Below, piece by piece: positions 56,326 to 64,000 of a stretch of DNA of 64,000 bases (within the stretch, counting starts at the first letter, position 1; each line of letters opens with the position of its first letter). This stretch comes from Chthonomonadia bacterium (GTDB taxonomy: Bacteria; Armatimonadota; HRBIN16), in assembly GCA_013314755.1 (NCBI GenBank), contig JABUFA010000001.1, forward strand, positions 149,594 to 213,593, in the 5' to 3' direction. The translations under genes and the position numbers were made by a program. Below the pieces are notes generated by a model. The model was not told the DNA's origin. It did not search any database and worked only from the letters and a program-made list of their open reading frames with translations.

Positions 56326-57438
56326 TCAGACAGCCAGTGCACGGGCATATACCGCTTCGATGTCACGCACCATGCGTTCGGGCGTGTAGTAGCGGTGGGA
56401 GAAGATACGTGCGTTCTCGCCGAGATGTGCTCGCAAGTCGGCGCGGGTCAGCAGTTCGTTCAGCGCGTGCACCAGCGAGGCAGTGGTCAAATCCACCAGC
56501 ACCCCGGTCTCCCCGTCGCGCACCAGCTCGGGCAGTCCCCCAACCCGCGTGGCAACCACCGGCTTGCCCAGCGCCATCGCCTCCAGCGCCGCCATGCCGA
56601 ACGTTTCCGAGCGCGACGGCATCGCCACAATATCCACCGCCTGCATCAGCCTCGCCACGTCCGTGCGCAAGCCGGTGAAAAGCACATGGTCCTCCACCTT
56701 CAGCTGGCGGGCGCGCTGTCGGGCACGCTCTGCAAACGCGCTATCGGTGCTCCCCACGAACAGCACATAGGTGTTGGGATGGTCACGAAGTACCTGCGGC
56801 AGGCCCTCTATCAGCAGGTCCTGCCCCTTGATGGGCGAAACCTTTGCGAACACGCCGATGAGGTTGCTGCTGGGCGGAAGGGCAAACTCGTGACGCACCT
56901 CGCGGGAAGCCTGTGCCGCCGAGCCGTTCAGAGAGACGAAATCGGTGGCGTTGTACACGGTTTGCACCTCACTGGCGGGCACGCCGTGTTCGATCAGCCA
57001 GCGTCGCACCGCCTCGGAAACCGCGATTAACGGATTTCCCAGACGCGAAAGCCAGCGGTAGGCAGGGTCGGAGGTGAACACATGTACCGTAGACACCACC
57101 GGTTTGCGCGTGAGCAATCCCAGCAGCAGACCGTAGTATGCCGCCCGGGTGAGATGCGTATGGATAATGTCCACCCGCTGTCGGCGCACCAGACGCGCCA
57201 GTTGCAAAAAGGTCACCAGTGAGCCTGCGCCGCGCATCGTCACAGGCAGGGTGTGCACACCTGCACTCTGCAGTTCCTTCGGGAGCCAGCCATCCTGTGG
57301 GCATACGGTAAGCACCTGGTGTCCCTGTTTCTGCAGTGTTTTGGAGAGAATCACAATATGCCTCTCGGCGCCCGACGTCGCCGAGCTGGACACCACCTGT
57401 AAAACACGCCACTTTTTGGATGGTTGTGCTGTCATCAT
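56326..57438 (-). CDS. Glycosyltransferase family 4 protein
   Basis: DIIHTHLTRAAYYGLLLG, VFAKVSPIKGQDLLIEGLPQVL, LFTGLRTDVARLMQAVDIVAMPSRSETFGMAALEAMALGKPVVATRVGGLPELV. Confidence 0.95.
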   Translation of the reverse strand: MMTAQPSKKWRVLQVVSSSATSGAERHIVILSKTLQKQGHQVLTVCPQDGWLPKELQSAGVHTLPVTMRGAGSLVTFLQLARLVRRQRVDIIHTHLTRAAYYGLLLGLLTRKPVVSTVHVFTSDPAYRWLSRLGNPLIAVSEAVRRWLIEHGVPASEVQTVYNATDFVSLNGSAAQASREVRHEFALPPSSNLIGVFAKVSPIKGQDLLIEGLPQVLRDHPNTYVLFVGSTDSAFAERARQRARQLKVEDHVLFTGLRTDVARLMQAVDIVAMPSRSETFGMAALEAMALGKPVVATRVGGLPELVRDGETGVLVDLTTASLVHALNELLTRADLRAHLGENARIFSHRYYTPERMVRDIEAVYARALAV

Positions 57439-57498
57439 TCAGGCTCGGTACTTAATGATACTCGCTCCGCTGGCGTACAGGCAACACCGGACCGGGCA

Positions 57499-58080
57499 TC
57501 AATCGCACATTAAATCGCATATCTGCAGGAACGCTTCCACCACGCGGGGGTCAAACTGCGTGCCCGCACAGCGCAGGAGTTCGGCTTTCGCCTCTTCAAT
57601 GCTCAGAGGCTCTTTCCACGGTGCGCCGTGAGTAAGAATATCGTATACCTCCGCGACGGCGATAATGCGGGCGCCGAGCGGTATCTGCTCCCCTGCCAGT
57701 CCATCGGGATAGCCGGTACCATCCCAGCGTTCGTGGTGGTGCTTGATGAGCGGGAGGGTTGGTTTCAACGCCTGCACTGTGCCCAGAATCTCCAGTGCGA
57801 GCGTCGCATGCTGGCGCATAATCTTTATCTCTTCGTCGGTCAAACTGCCCAGCTTGCCCAGAATGCTGTCGGATATCGCCACCTTGCCGATATCATGCAG
57901 TTCCGCCGCACGACGCAGCACCAGCAGTTCCTCGTCGCTCATGCCCAGCTTTTCGCCGGTCGCTACAGCCAGAACCGCCACCCGCGCACTGTGACGGTCT
58001 GCGCCCTTCTCGCGCATCGCCGCCACGCGTACCAGCGCCCTGACGGTATCGTTCACAGCCCGATCGACGGCATCATGCAT
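57499..58080 (-). CDS. HD-GYP-type phosphohydrolase
   Basis: RRAAELHDIGKVAISDSILGKLGSLTDEEIKIMRQHATLALEIL, IKHHHERWDGTGYPDGLAGEQIPLGARIIAVAEVYDILT. Confidence 0.95.
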   Translation of the reverse strand: MHDAVDRAVNDTVRALVRVAAMREKGADRHSARVAVLAVATGEKLGMSDEELLVLRRAAELHDIGKVAISDSILGKLGSLTDEEIKIMRQHATLALEILGTVQALKPTLPLIKHHHERWDGTGYPDGLAGEQIPLGARIIAVAEVYDILTHGAPWKEPLSIEEAKAELLRCAGTQFDPRVVEAFLQICDLMCD

Positions 58081-59515
58081 CGCTTGCCCCTCCGCTCAGA
58101 CATTGAGTGACCGCGCGCGCCACCGCCTGCACCAGCGCATCGGTCTCGCCCGGCAGTAAGGTGCGTGGGTCAAGAACCACCTCATTGCGTTCGATTCGCG
58201 CAAATACAGCAGGCTCCTGCCAGCGCAGGGCACGCGCCATCTGCGAAGCGTCCACCTGCGAACTCCCCAAACAGACCAGCACGGTCCGTAACTGCTGACC
58301 GGGCAGACTTCCACCCCCCACCTCGGACACGCCTTCGCGCAGGGATACCGTGACACTCCCAGCAGGGACCGCCCTCTGCAATCTCCCTTTTATCTGCTGT
58401 GCTCGCTTTCTGATTTCGCCCTCCGACATCGCCAGCGCACGCAGGGTGGGGATCTCGCGCAGCGCCATCTCCGGGTTCAGGTAGAGGCGCAGGGTGGCTT
58501 CCAACGCGCTCAGTGTCAACTTGTCCACCCGAAGCGCACGGTGCAGGGGATGTTTGCGGATGCGCTGAACTATCTCCCTGCGCCCCAGGATGATGCCCGC
58601 CTGCGGACCGCCCAGCAGTTTATCTCCGCTGCAGGTAACCACATCGCTGCCCGCCTGCACACTCTCCTGCAGGGTCGGCTCATGCTCCAGCCCGAACTGC
58701 TCGGTGTTGACCAGACAGCCGCTGCCCACGTCGTCCAGCATATGCAGCCCGTGCCGATGCGCTAAGGATGCCAGCTCGCCGGTGGATACCTCTTCCGTAA
58801 ACCCCACAATGCGGAAGTTGCTGGGATGGCAGCGCAGGATAAGCGCGGTTTCGGAAGTTATTGCCCGTTCGTAATCGGAGAGACGGGTACGATTGGTTGT
58901 GCCGACCTCCACCAGCCTCGCACCGCTCTGGGCGATGATGTCGGGCATTCGAAACGCACCGCCAATCTCCACCAGCTGCCCCCGCGAGATAATCACCTCC
59001 CTGCCCTGCGCCAACACGGTAATCGCCAGTAGAACCGCCCCTGCGTTGTTGTTCACCACGGTGGCATCTTCCGCACCGGTCAGCCGGCACAGCAGGTCGC
59101 GCACATGCTCGATGCGGTCGCCGCGCTCGCCGGTGTCGCGGTCAATCTCCAGCATGGAGTGCCCCATCGCCACCTCTGCGACCGCCTGCCTCGCTGGTTC
59201 GGCAAGCACCGCCCGTCCCAGCCCTGTGTGCAGAACCACCCCGGTGGCGTTAATCGCCCGGCGCAGGGAAAGCGTGCTCCAGCGTTCCACCTCCCGCAGT
59301 ACCGCCCCGACCACCGAAGATAGGTCGGTAGGAAGTGTCTCTCCGCTCTTCAATCGCCGGCGTATCTCTTCCAGCACCTCGCGCGCGCAATCCACCACCA
59401 GGTCACGCCCATGTTCTGCTACCGCCTGTTGTATCCGCTCGTCCTGCAGGAGGCGCGACACGGCGGGCAAACCACGCAACGGGGAGGCGTCGTTGGCGGT
59501 TTCTCGCGTGCTCAT
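58073..59515 (-). CDS. selA: L-seryl-tRNA(Sec) selenium transferase
   Basis: INATGVVLHTGLGRAVLAEPA, VVNNNAGAVLLAI, VGTTNRTRLSDYERAI, DVVTCSGDKLLGGPQAGIILGRREIV. ATG at 59515 preferred. Confidence 0.96.
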   Translation of the reverse strand: MSTRETANDASPLRGLPAVSRLLQDERIQQAVAEHGRDLVVDCAREVLEEIRRRLKSGETLPTDLSSVVGAVLREVERWSTLSLRRAINATGVVLHTGLGRAVLAEPARQAVAEVAMGHSMLEIDRDTGERGDRIEHVRDLLCRLTGAEDATVVNNNAGAVLLAITVLAQGREVIISRGQLVEIGGAFRMPDIIAQSGARLVEVGTTNRTRLSDYERAITSETALILRCHPSNFRIVGFTEEVSTGELASLAHRHGLHMLDDVGSGCLVNTEQFGLEHEPTLQESVQAGSDVVTCSGDKLLGGPQAGIILGRREIVQRIRKHPLHRALRVDKLTLSALEATLRLYLNPEMALREIPTLRALAMSEGEIRKRAQQIKGRLQRAVPAGSVTVSLREGVSEVGGGSLPGQQLRTVLVCLGSSQVDASQMARALRWQEPAVFARIERNEVVLDPRTLLPGETDALVQAVARAVTQCLSGGASDA

Positions 59516-59522
59516 ACCCTGT

Positions 59523-61262
59523 CTACTCGCCGGGAGGAAACTCCAGCTGCGCCCACCATTTCGGCTCGACGTCCGGGAAGATGTTGTCGCGCTCCTCCGC
59601 CTCGCCCAGTGCGCCCCACTCTTCGGGAGAAGGCTTCTCGCCGCGTGCAACCCGCTCCAGCAGATTCACCAGCATCTGAAAACGGTCGGCGTGCCACTGC
59701 GCGCGCAGTTCCGCGTAATCCCGCGCCGACCATGTGCTGATGAGAAACTGCCAGTCGGAGGATTGCAGAAGCAGGAGCTCGCGGGCAATCTGCTTCAAGA
59801 TGGTCTGCACCTCCGGGTGGTCGCCATACTGGCGTGCCAGGCGCACCATCTCACGCTCGGCGGGATAGATGCGCCTCCATGTCCATTCGGTCCACTCGTT
59901 CAGCCACACCCAGTGGTACCCACCTTCGCCCCATGAGCCTTCGGGCAGCTGAACCACCGTCTGCGGTGGATGCTGGTGCAGATACTTCCCGCAGGTGGTC
60001 GGATGGATTTCGGGATGCGCCTCCATGCCCCGACGCACCCAGTACAGCCACTCGGGACCCTCGAACCACCAGTGACCGTACAGCTCGGTATCGTACATGG
60101 CAGTGATGATGCCGTTTTGACCGGTGGACTGCACGTGCTCGTTGAGTACCTGGTGCGCCAGGTCCACGAAGTGTTTGGCGTGTTCCTGGATGCGCTCGAA
60201 CGCCTTCGCCAGTTCGTAAGGCTGTTTCTTACCCAGGTCGTCCTTCGGGCGGGAGATGCGCCAGTATCGCAAGCCGCCGGGCGGCAGCTTCTTGTGAAAC
60301 TCCAGATAGTACTCGTCGCCGGGGTAGCCGGAGTCCGCGCTCCATACCTGCACGCCGGTGCGCGGGTCGCGCGTGAAAACGGCAATAGGCGGCTTGGGCT
60401 CGCCAGAGGAGTTGACCAGATACACACAGTACGGCGATTTCTCCGCCTCTTCCGGGCGATACTGTACGCTGAACTGCTCCCACAGTTCGCGTAGAGGCTT
60501 GAACCGCTCGGCGTACACGCCGATTGCCTCGCCGCCGCGAAGCAGGTGCGAATCGATAAAGAAGTACTCGATGCCGTTCTCGGCGAGAATCTCCTCCACT
60601 CCCTTGCGCAGCCACGGCTCAGTGGGCTTGCCTTCGAAATCCACCGGGTAGTTCCAGCGATAGCGAGGGCGGTAGGCACACTCGGGGAGCCAGAAACCGC
60701 GCGGCGACCTGCCGAACAGCCGTTTATAGGTCTGCACACCCTGTTTCACCTGCGCCTGCACCGCCTCATCGGTCCCTAGCAGGGGCAGGTAGCCGTGTGT
60801 CGCAGCGCTGGTCAGAATCTCAACATGTCCGGCATCCTGCAGGTCGCGAAACGCCCCGATGATGTCCGAACGATAGCGCTCGCGGAAGTCGCTCAGTGTC
60901 CTGCTGAAGAACCGGTGCCAGTAGTCCGCCAGCGCCGCCATACCTATCTGTTTCTCCTGCAGGAACTGCTTGCGGTTCACCTCCGCCGCGGCGATTTTGT
61001 CCTTCAGCCACGCCTCAAACTCCGCCGCGAAGGCAGGATGCGCCAGCTGTTCCGCCAGCACCGGAGTGATACCAATCGTGAACTGCGGCGAGATGCCGTC
61101 CTTAATCAAACGATGACAGGTGTTCAGCAGGGGGATATAGGTCTCGGCAGCGCTTTCCGAAAGCCAGTCCATGCCGTGCGGACTGCGCCCGTGCGCCAGC
61201 ACGTAAGGGATATGCGAGTGTAACACAAAGGCAAAATAGCCCAGCGGTTTTGCGTTTTCCAA
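59523..61262 (-). CDS. Glycoside hydrolase family 57 protein, 1,4-alpha-glucan branching enzyme-like
   Basis: FAFVLHSHIPYVLAHGRSPHGMDWLSESAAETYIPLL; GFWLPECAYRPRY; AMYDTELYGHWWFEGPEWL. Confidence 0.93.
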   Translation of the reverse strand: MENAKPLGYFAFVLHSHIPYVLAHGRSPHGMDWLSESAAETYIPLLNTCHRLIKDGISPQFTIGITPVLAEQLAHPAFAAEFEAWLKDKIAAAEVNRKQFLQEKQIGMAALADYWHRFFSRTLSDFRERYRSDIIGAFRDLQDAGHVEILTSAATHGYLPLLGTDEAVQAQVKQGVQTYKRLFGRSPRGFWLPECAYRPRYRWNYPVDFEGKPTEPWLRKGVEEILAENGIEYFFIDSHLLRGGEAIGVYAERFKPLRELWEQFSVQYRPEEAEKSPYCVYLVNSSGEPKPPIAVFTRDPRTGVQVWSADSGYPGDEYYLEFHKKLPPGGLRYWRISRPKDDLGKKQPYELAKAFERIQEHAKHFVDLAHQVLNEHVQSTGQNGIITAMYDTELYGHWWFEGPEWLYWVRRGMEAHPEIHPTTCGKYLHQHPPQTVVQLPEGSWGEGGYHWVWLNEWTEWTWRRIYPAEREMVRLARQYGDHPEVQTILKQIARELLLLQSSDWQFLISTWSARDYAELRAQWHADRFQMLVNLLERVARGEKPSPEEWGALGEAEERDNIFPDVEPKWWAQLEFPPGE

Positions 61263-61435
61263 GTCTTAAAGCCTCCTTGCACATAGCCCACGCCTGCTGT
61301 AAGCATAGCACGATGCAACGCTGAATGTCAATCACACCCAAAAGTGCTCTCTCAGAAGACAAACCGCTACCTCGCACGCGATGCCCACCAGGCGGTATAC
61401 TGTTAGCGAGAACATCATGCGGAAGCAGGGTACGG

Positions 61436-63355
61436 ATGGATACGCCAGTCTCTCAGAAGCACGTGATTATCGGTACGGCAGGACATGTGGACCACGGCAA
61501 GTCCACGCTGATTACCGCCCTCACCGGCATCAACCCCGACCGCCTGAAGGAAGAGCAGGAGCGCGGCATGACGATAGACCTGGGCTTTGCGTCGCTGAGC
61601 CTGCCGAGCGGACAGGTGGTCGGTATTGTGGATGTGCCCGGACACGAGCGGTTTCTCAAAAACATGCTGGCGGGGGCAGGCGGCGTGGACGTGGTGTTGT
61701 TGGTGATTGCAGCGGACGAGGGCATCATGCCGCAGACGCGCGAGCATCTGGACATCCTGCGCCTGCTGGACGTGAAGGCGGGCGTGGTGGCGCTGACCAA
61801 GTGCGACCTGGTAGACGCGGAATGGCTTCAGCTGGTGACCGACGAGGTGAGGCAGTTCCTGCAGGACACTCCGCTCAGCGATTCGCCTATTATTCCGGTC
61901 TCTGCGGTAACGGGGCAGGGACTGGATGATTTGCGAACTGCTCTTCAGCGGGCGGTGGAGCGCGTGCCCTCGCGGGAGGTCAATGCGCCGTTCCGCCTGC
62001 CGATTGACCGGGTGTTCACGCTGGCGGGGGCGGGCACGGTGGTGACCGGTACGCTGGTCAGCGGCAGGGTGCGCGTGGGGGATGCGGTGGAGATTCTGCC
62101 GCCGGGTCTGCAATCCCGGGCGCGACAGATACAGGTGCACGGGCGCAGGGTGGAAGAGGCGGTAGCGGGCAGTCGGGTCGCCATCAACCTGCCGGGCGTT
62201 GAAAAATCGCAGGTAGAACGCGGGATGGTGTGCACGCCGCCCGGGCTTTTCCGCCCGACGCAGGCTTTTGACGCGCAGGTTACCCTGCTTCCCGACGCGG
62301 CGAAAGGGCTGACACAGCGGGCGCGAATACGAGTGTATCTGGGCACGGCAGAGGTGATTGGACGATTGTCCCTGCTGGACAGCGAGCGACTGGACGCCGG
62401 CTCACAGGGGATGGTGCAGATAAGGCTGGAGAAGCCGCTGGTCGCGGCACGAGGCGACCGCTTCGTCATTCGTACCTATTCGCCCATGTTCACCATCGGC
62501 GGGGGCATCGTGCTGGAGCCTCACGCACCGCGCCACCGGCGATTTGACCCTGCGGTGCTAGAACGCCTGCACTCATTGCTGAAGGGTGACCCGGCGCAAA
62601 AGGTGCTGGCGATACTGGCGCAGTCCCCTGCCGGTCTGGACGAAGCGGAGCTTGCCCGTCGCGCCGAGACCGCTTCTCACCATCTTGCCACCTTGCTTCA
62701 GCAGCTGGAGCGAGAAGGGCGTGCTGTGCGCGTGGGCGATGTATGGTTTGCGCGCACTGTACTGCAGGACCTGCAGGAGCGAACAAAGCAGACTCTTCAA
62801 CGTTACCATCAACAGAACCCCCTGCGTGCGGGAATGCCCCGCGAGGAACTGCGCTCCACCGTAGCGAAGGGGCTGTCGCCGCGCCTGTTTGAGGCGTTGC
62901 TGACACGCTGGCAGGAGGAAGGTGCGATTGCCCTGCAGGGGGCGATCGTGCGGCTGGCGGATTTTACCATTCGCCTCAACGAGCGTCAACAGCGTCTGGC
63001 GGAGCGCGTCGCACAGGCGATTCGCGAGGGGAAGGCAACCCCGCCACCGGTTTCCATCATCGCCCAGCAGGTAGGTGCGCCGCCCGATGCGGTGAGAGCA
63101 ATGATACAGGTGCTGGTGGAGATGGGAGAACTGGTGCGGCTGGAGGAGGACCTGTTCTTCCACCGGGAGGTGCTGGAGGAGCTGGCGGAGCTGGTGCGCC
63201 GGGCGATTCGGGAAAAGGGTTCGCTGAGCGTTGGAGAGTTTCGCGACCTTACCGGCTCCAGCCGCAAGTTTGCAGTGCCCCTGTTAGAGTATTTTGACAG
63301 CATCCACCTGACGCGCAGGGTAGGGGATGTGCGCGTGCTGGCAGAAGGGGGCTAA
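61436..63355 (+). CDS. selB: Selenocysteine-specific translation elongation factor
   Basis: [69 protein letters not shown]-terminal winged-helix repeats ending [34 protein letters not shown]. Confidence 0.97.
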   Translation: MDTPVSQKHVIIGTAGHVDHGKSTLITALTGINPDRLKEEQERGMTIDLGFASLSLPSGQVVGIVDVPGHERFLKNMLAGAGGVDVVLLVIAADEGIMPQTREHLDILRLLDVKAGVVALTKCDLVDAEWLQLVTDEVRQFLQDTPLSDSPIIPVSAVTGQGLDDLRTALQRAVERVPSREVNAPFRLPIDRVFTLAGAGTVVTGTLVSGRVRVGDAVEILPPGLQSRARQIQVHGRRVEEAVAGSRVAINLPGVEKSQVERGMVCTPPGLFRPTQAFDAQVTLLPDAAKGLTQRARIRVYLGTAEVIGRLSLLDSERLDAGSQGMVQIRLEKPLVAARGDRFVIRTYSPMFTIGGGIVLEPHAPRHRRFDPAVLERLHSLLKGDPAQKVLAILAQSPAGLDEAELARRAETASHHLATLLQQLEREGRAVRVGDVWFARTVLQDLQERTKQTLQRYHQQNPLRAGMPREELRSTVAKGLSPRLFEALLTRWQEEGAIALQGAIVRLADFTIRLNERQQRLAERVAQAIREGKATPPPVSIIAQQVGAPPDAVRAMIQVLVEMGELVRLEEDLFFHREVLEELAELVRRAIREKGSLSVGEFRDLTGSSRKFAVPLLEYFDSIHLTRRVGDVRVLAEGG

Positions 63356-63720
63356 ACCAGGTCATCGCCTGCGCCGTCGCCCTCTCCGCCCTCGTCGCCC
63401 TCACCGGTGGCGGCTTTCTTCTCTTCCTCTACCAGCAGTTCGTCGAACTCGTCGGCGAAGTCCTCGCCCAGCTCCTTGCCCATCTCCTTCACCCAGCGAC
63501 GCATCGTCTTTGGGTCCTCGGGGTCACCGATTTTGTCGGGGTCCAGCATGTCGTCGATGATGTCGTCCTCGTTGCGCAAGCGGGCGAAGCGGGAAATCAA
63601 CCGGGTGGCATCGGTACTTCCACAACGCGGACATTGCAGGGGGTCATCCTGCGCAATCACACCCACCAGCACACTGAACCGCCTTCGGCAGGCATTACAT
63701 CGGTATTCATAGATGGGCAT
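63352..63720 (-). CDS. FmdB-family zinc ribbon protein with acidic C-terminus
   Basis: MPIYEYRCNACRRRFSVLVGVIAQDDPLQCPRCGSTDATRLISRFARLRNEDD, then an acidic tail. Confidence 0.9.
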   Translation of the reverse strand: MPIYEYRCNACRRRFSVLVGVIAQDDPLQCPRCGSTDATRLISRFARLRNEDDIIDDMLDPDKIGDPEDPKTMRRWVKEMGKELGEDFADEFDELLVEEEKKAATGEGDEGGEGDGAGDDLV

Positions 63721-63788
63721 GGACGATGCTCACCTCCCCGATAGTGTTTGCAGAAGCATTATACCCTTCCCGTCCTTATTGTGCCATA

Positions 63789-64000
63789 TCATATCCAGAA
63801 AATCTGGTTGCCCTTCGCTCCGCTGAAGTAGTCCATTACCAGCCAGAAGCCGTTGCAGGTGTACTGTCCCACAATCAGCCCTAGGAAGAAGGGCAGGGAC
63901 GCCCGGAACCAGCGTAGTCCGCCAAAGCGCAGGATGAGAAACTTCAGCAGCCAGGCGATGAAACAGGTCAGCCACAGCTCGTCCATAATCCACGTACTGC
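63789..64000 (-). CDS. Partial membrane protein, C-terminal end of a DUF6785-like protein; gene continues past the window edge
   Basis: The frame is open to the edge: STWIMDELWLTCFIAWLLKFLILRFGGLRWFRASLPFFLGLIVGQYTCNGFWLVMDYFSGAKGNQIFWI. Confidence 0.6.
   Translation of the reverse strand, partial: STWIMDELWLTCFIAWLLKFLILRFGGLRWFRASLPFFLGLIVGQYTCNGFWLVMDYFSGAKGNQIFWI

Noticed and set aside
58073-63355. tRNA-Sec (selC) near selA/selB
   Set aside because: I inspected the intergenic gaps at 59516-59522 and 61263-61435 and saw no cloverleaf; only tRNA-Arg at 15862 is supported.

Overview
This 64 kb window looks like a chromosomal segment of a GC-rich, probably diderm, possibly Armatimonadota-like bacterium. 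The taxonomic guess is inference from gene content: GH106, GH2, GH9 and GH57 enzymes, a DUF1501/DUF1800 pair, and a DUF6785-like C-terminus. I found about 55 supportable genes, one tRNA-Arg(CCT), a 3.6-copy 125-bp composite hairpin repeat array at about 30.0-30.5 kb, and a related inverted copy at about 12.1-12.3 kb. I found no CRISPR array, transposase, prophage or rRNA. Recognisable modules are: surface polysaccharide genes (O-antigen ligase, WecB-like, WecA/MraY-like, UppP), a Zn/Mn-type ABC uptake locus with an outer-membrane barrel candidate, selA and selB flanking a GH57 gene, and Rex/OGG. The observations most worth following are as follows. (1) Five genes at 44.25-47.16 kb overlap end to start: AAC(3)-like, SpoIID-like, a Ser/His S26-type peptidase, PqqD, and a 58-aa Cys-containing RiPP-like peptide with an ALA|C motif. 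No radical SAM or other maturase is encoded in the window. (2) A 61-nt hairpin links the stop codon of that peptide to the Shine-Dalgarno of an orphan cheB. (3) A RelE-like toxin fold is fused to a UvrD/Rep-type helicase, behind a consensus promoter. (4) A two-gene hypothetical cassette has its second gene truncated against the ogg gene. (5) The composite hairpin repeat is free of stop codons in all three minus-strand frames.
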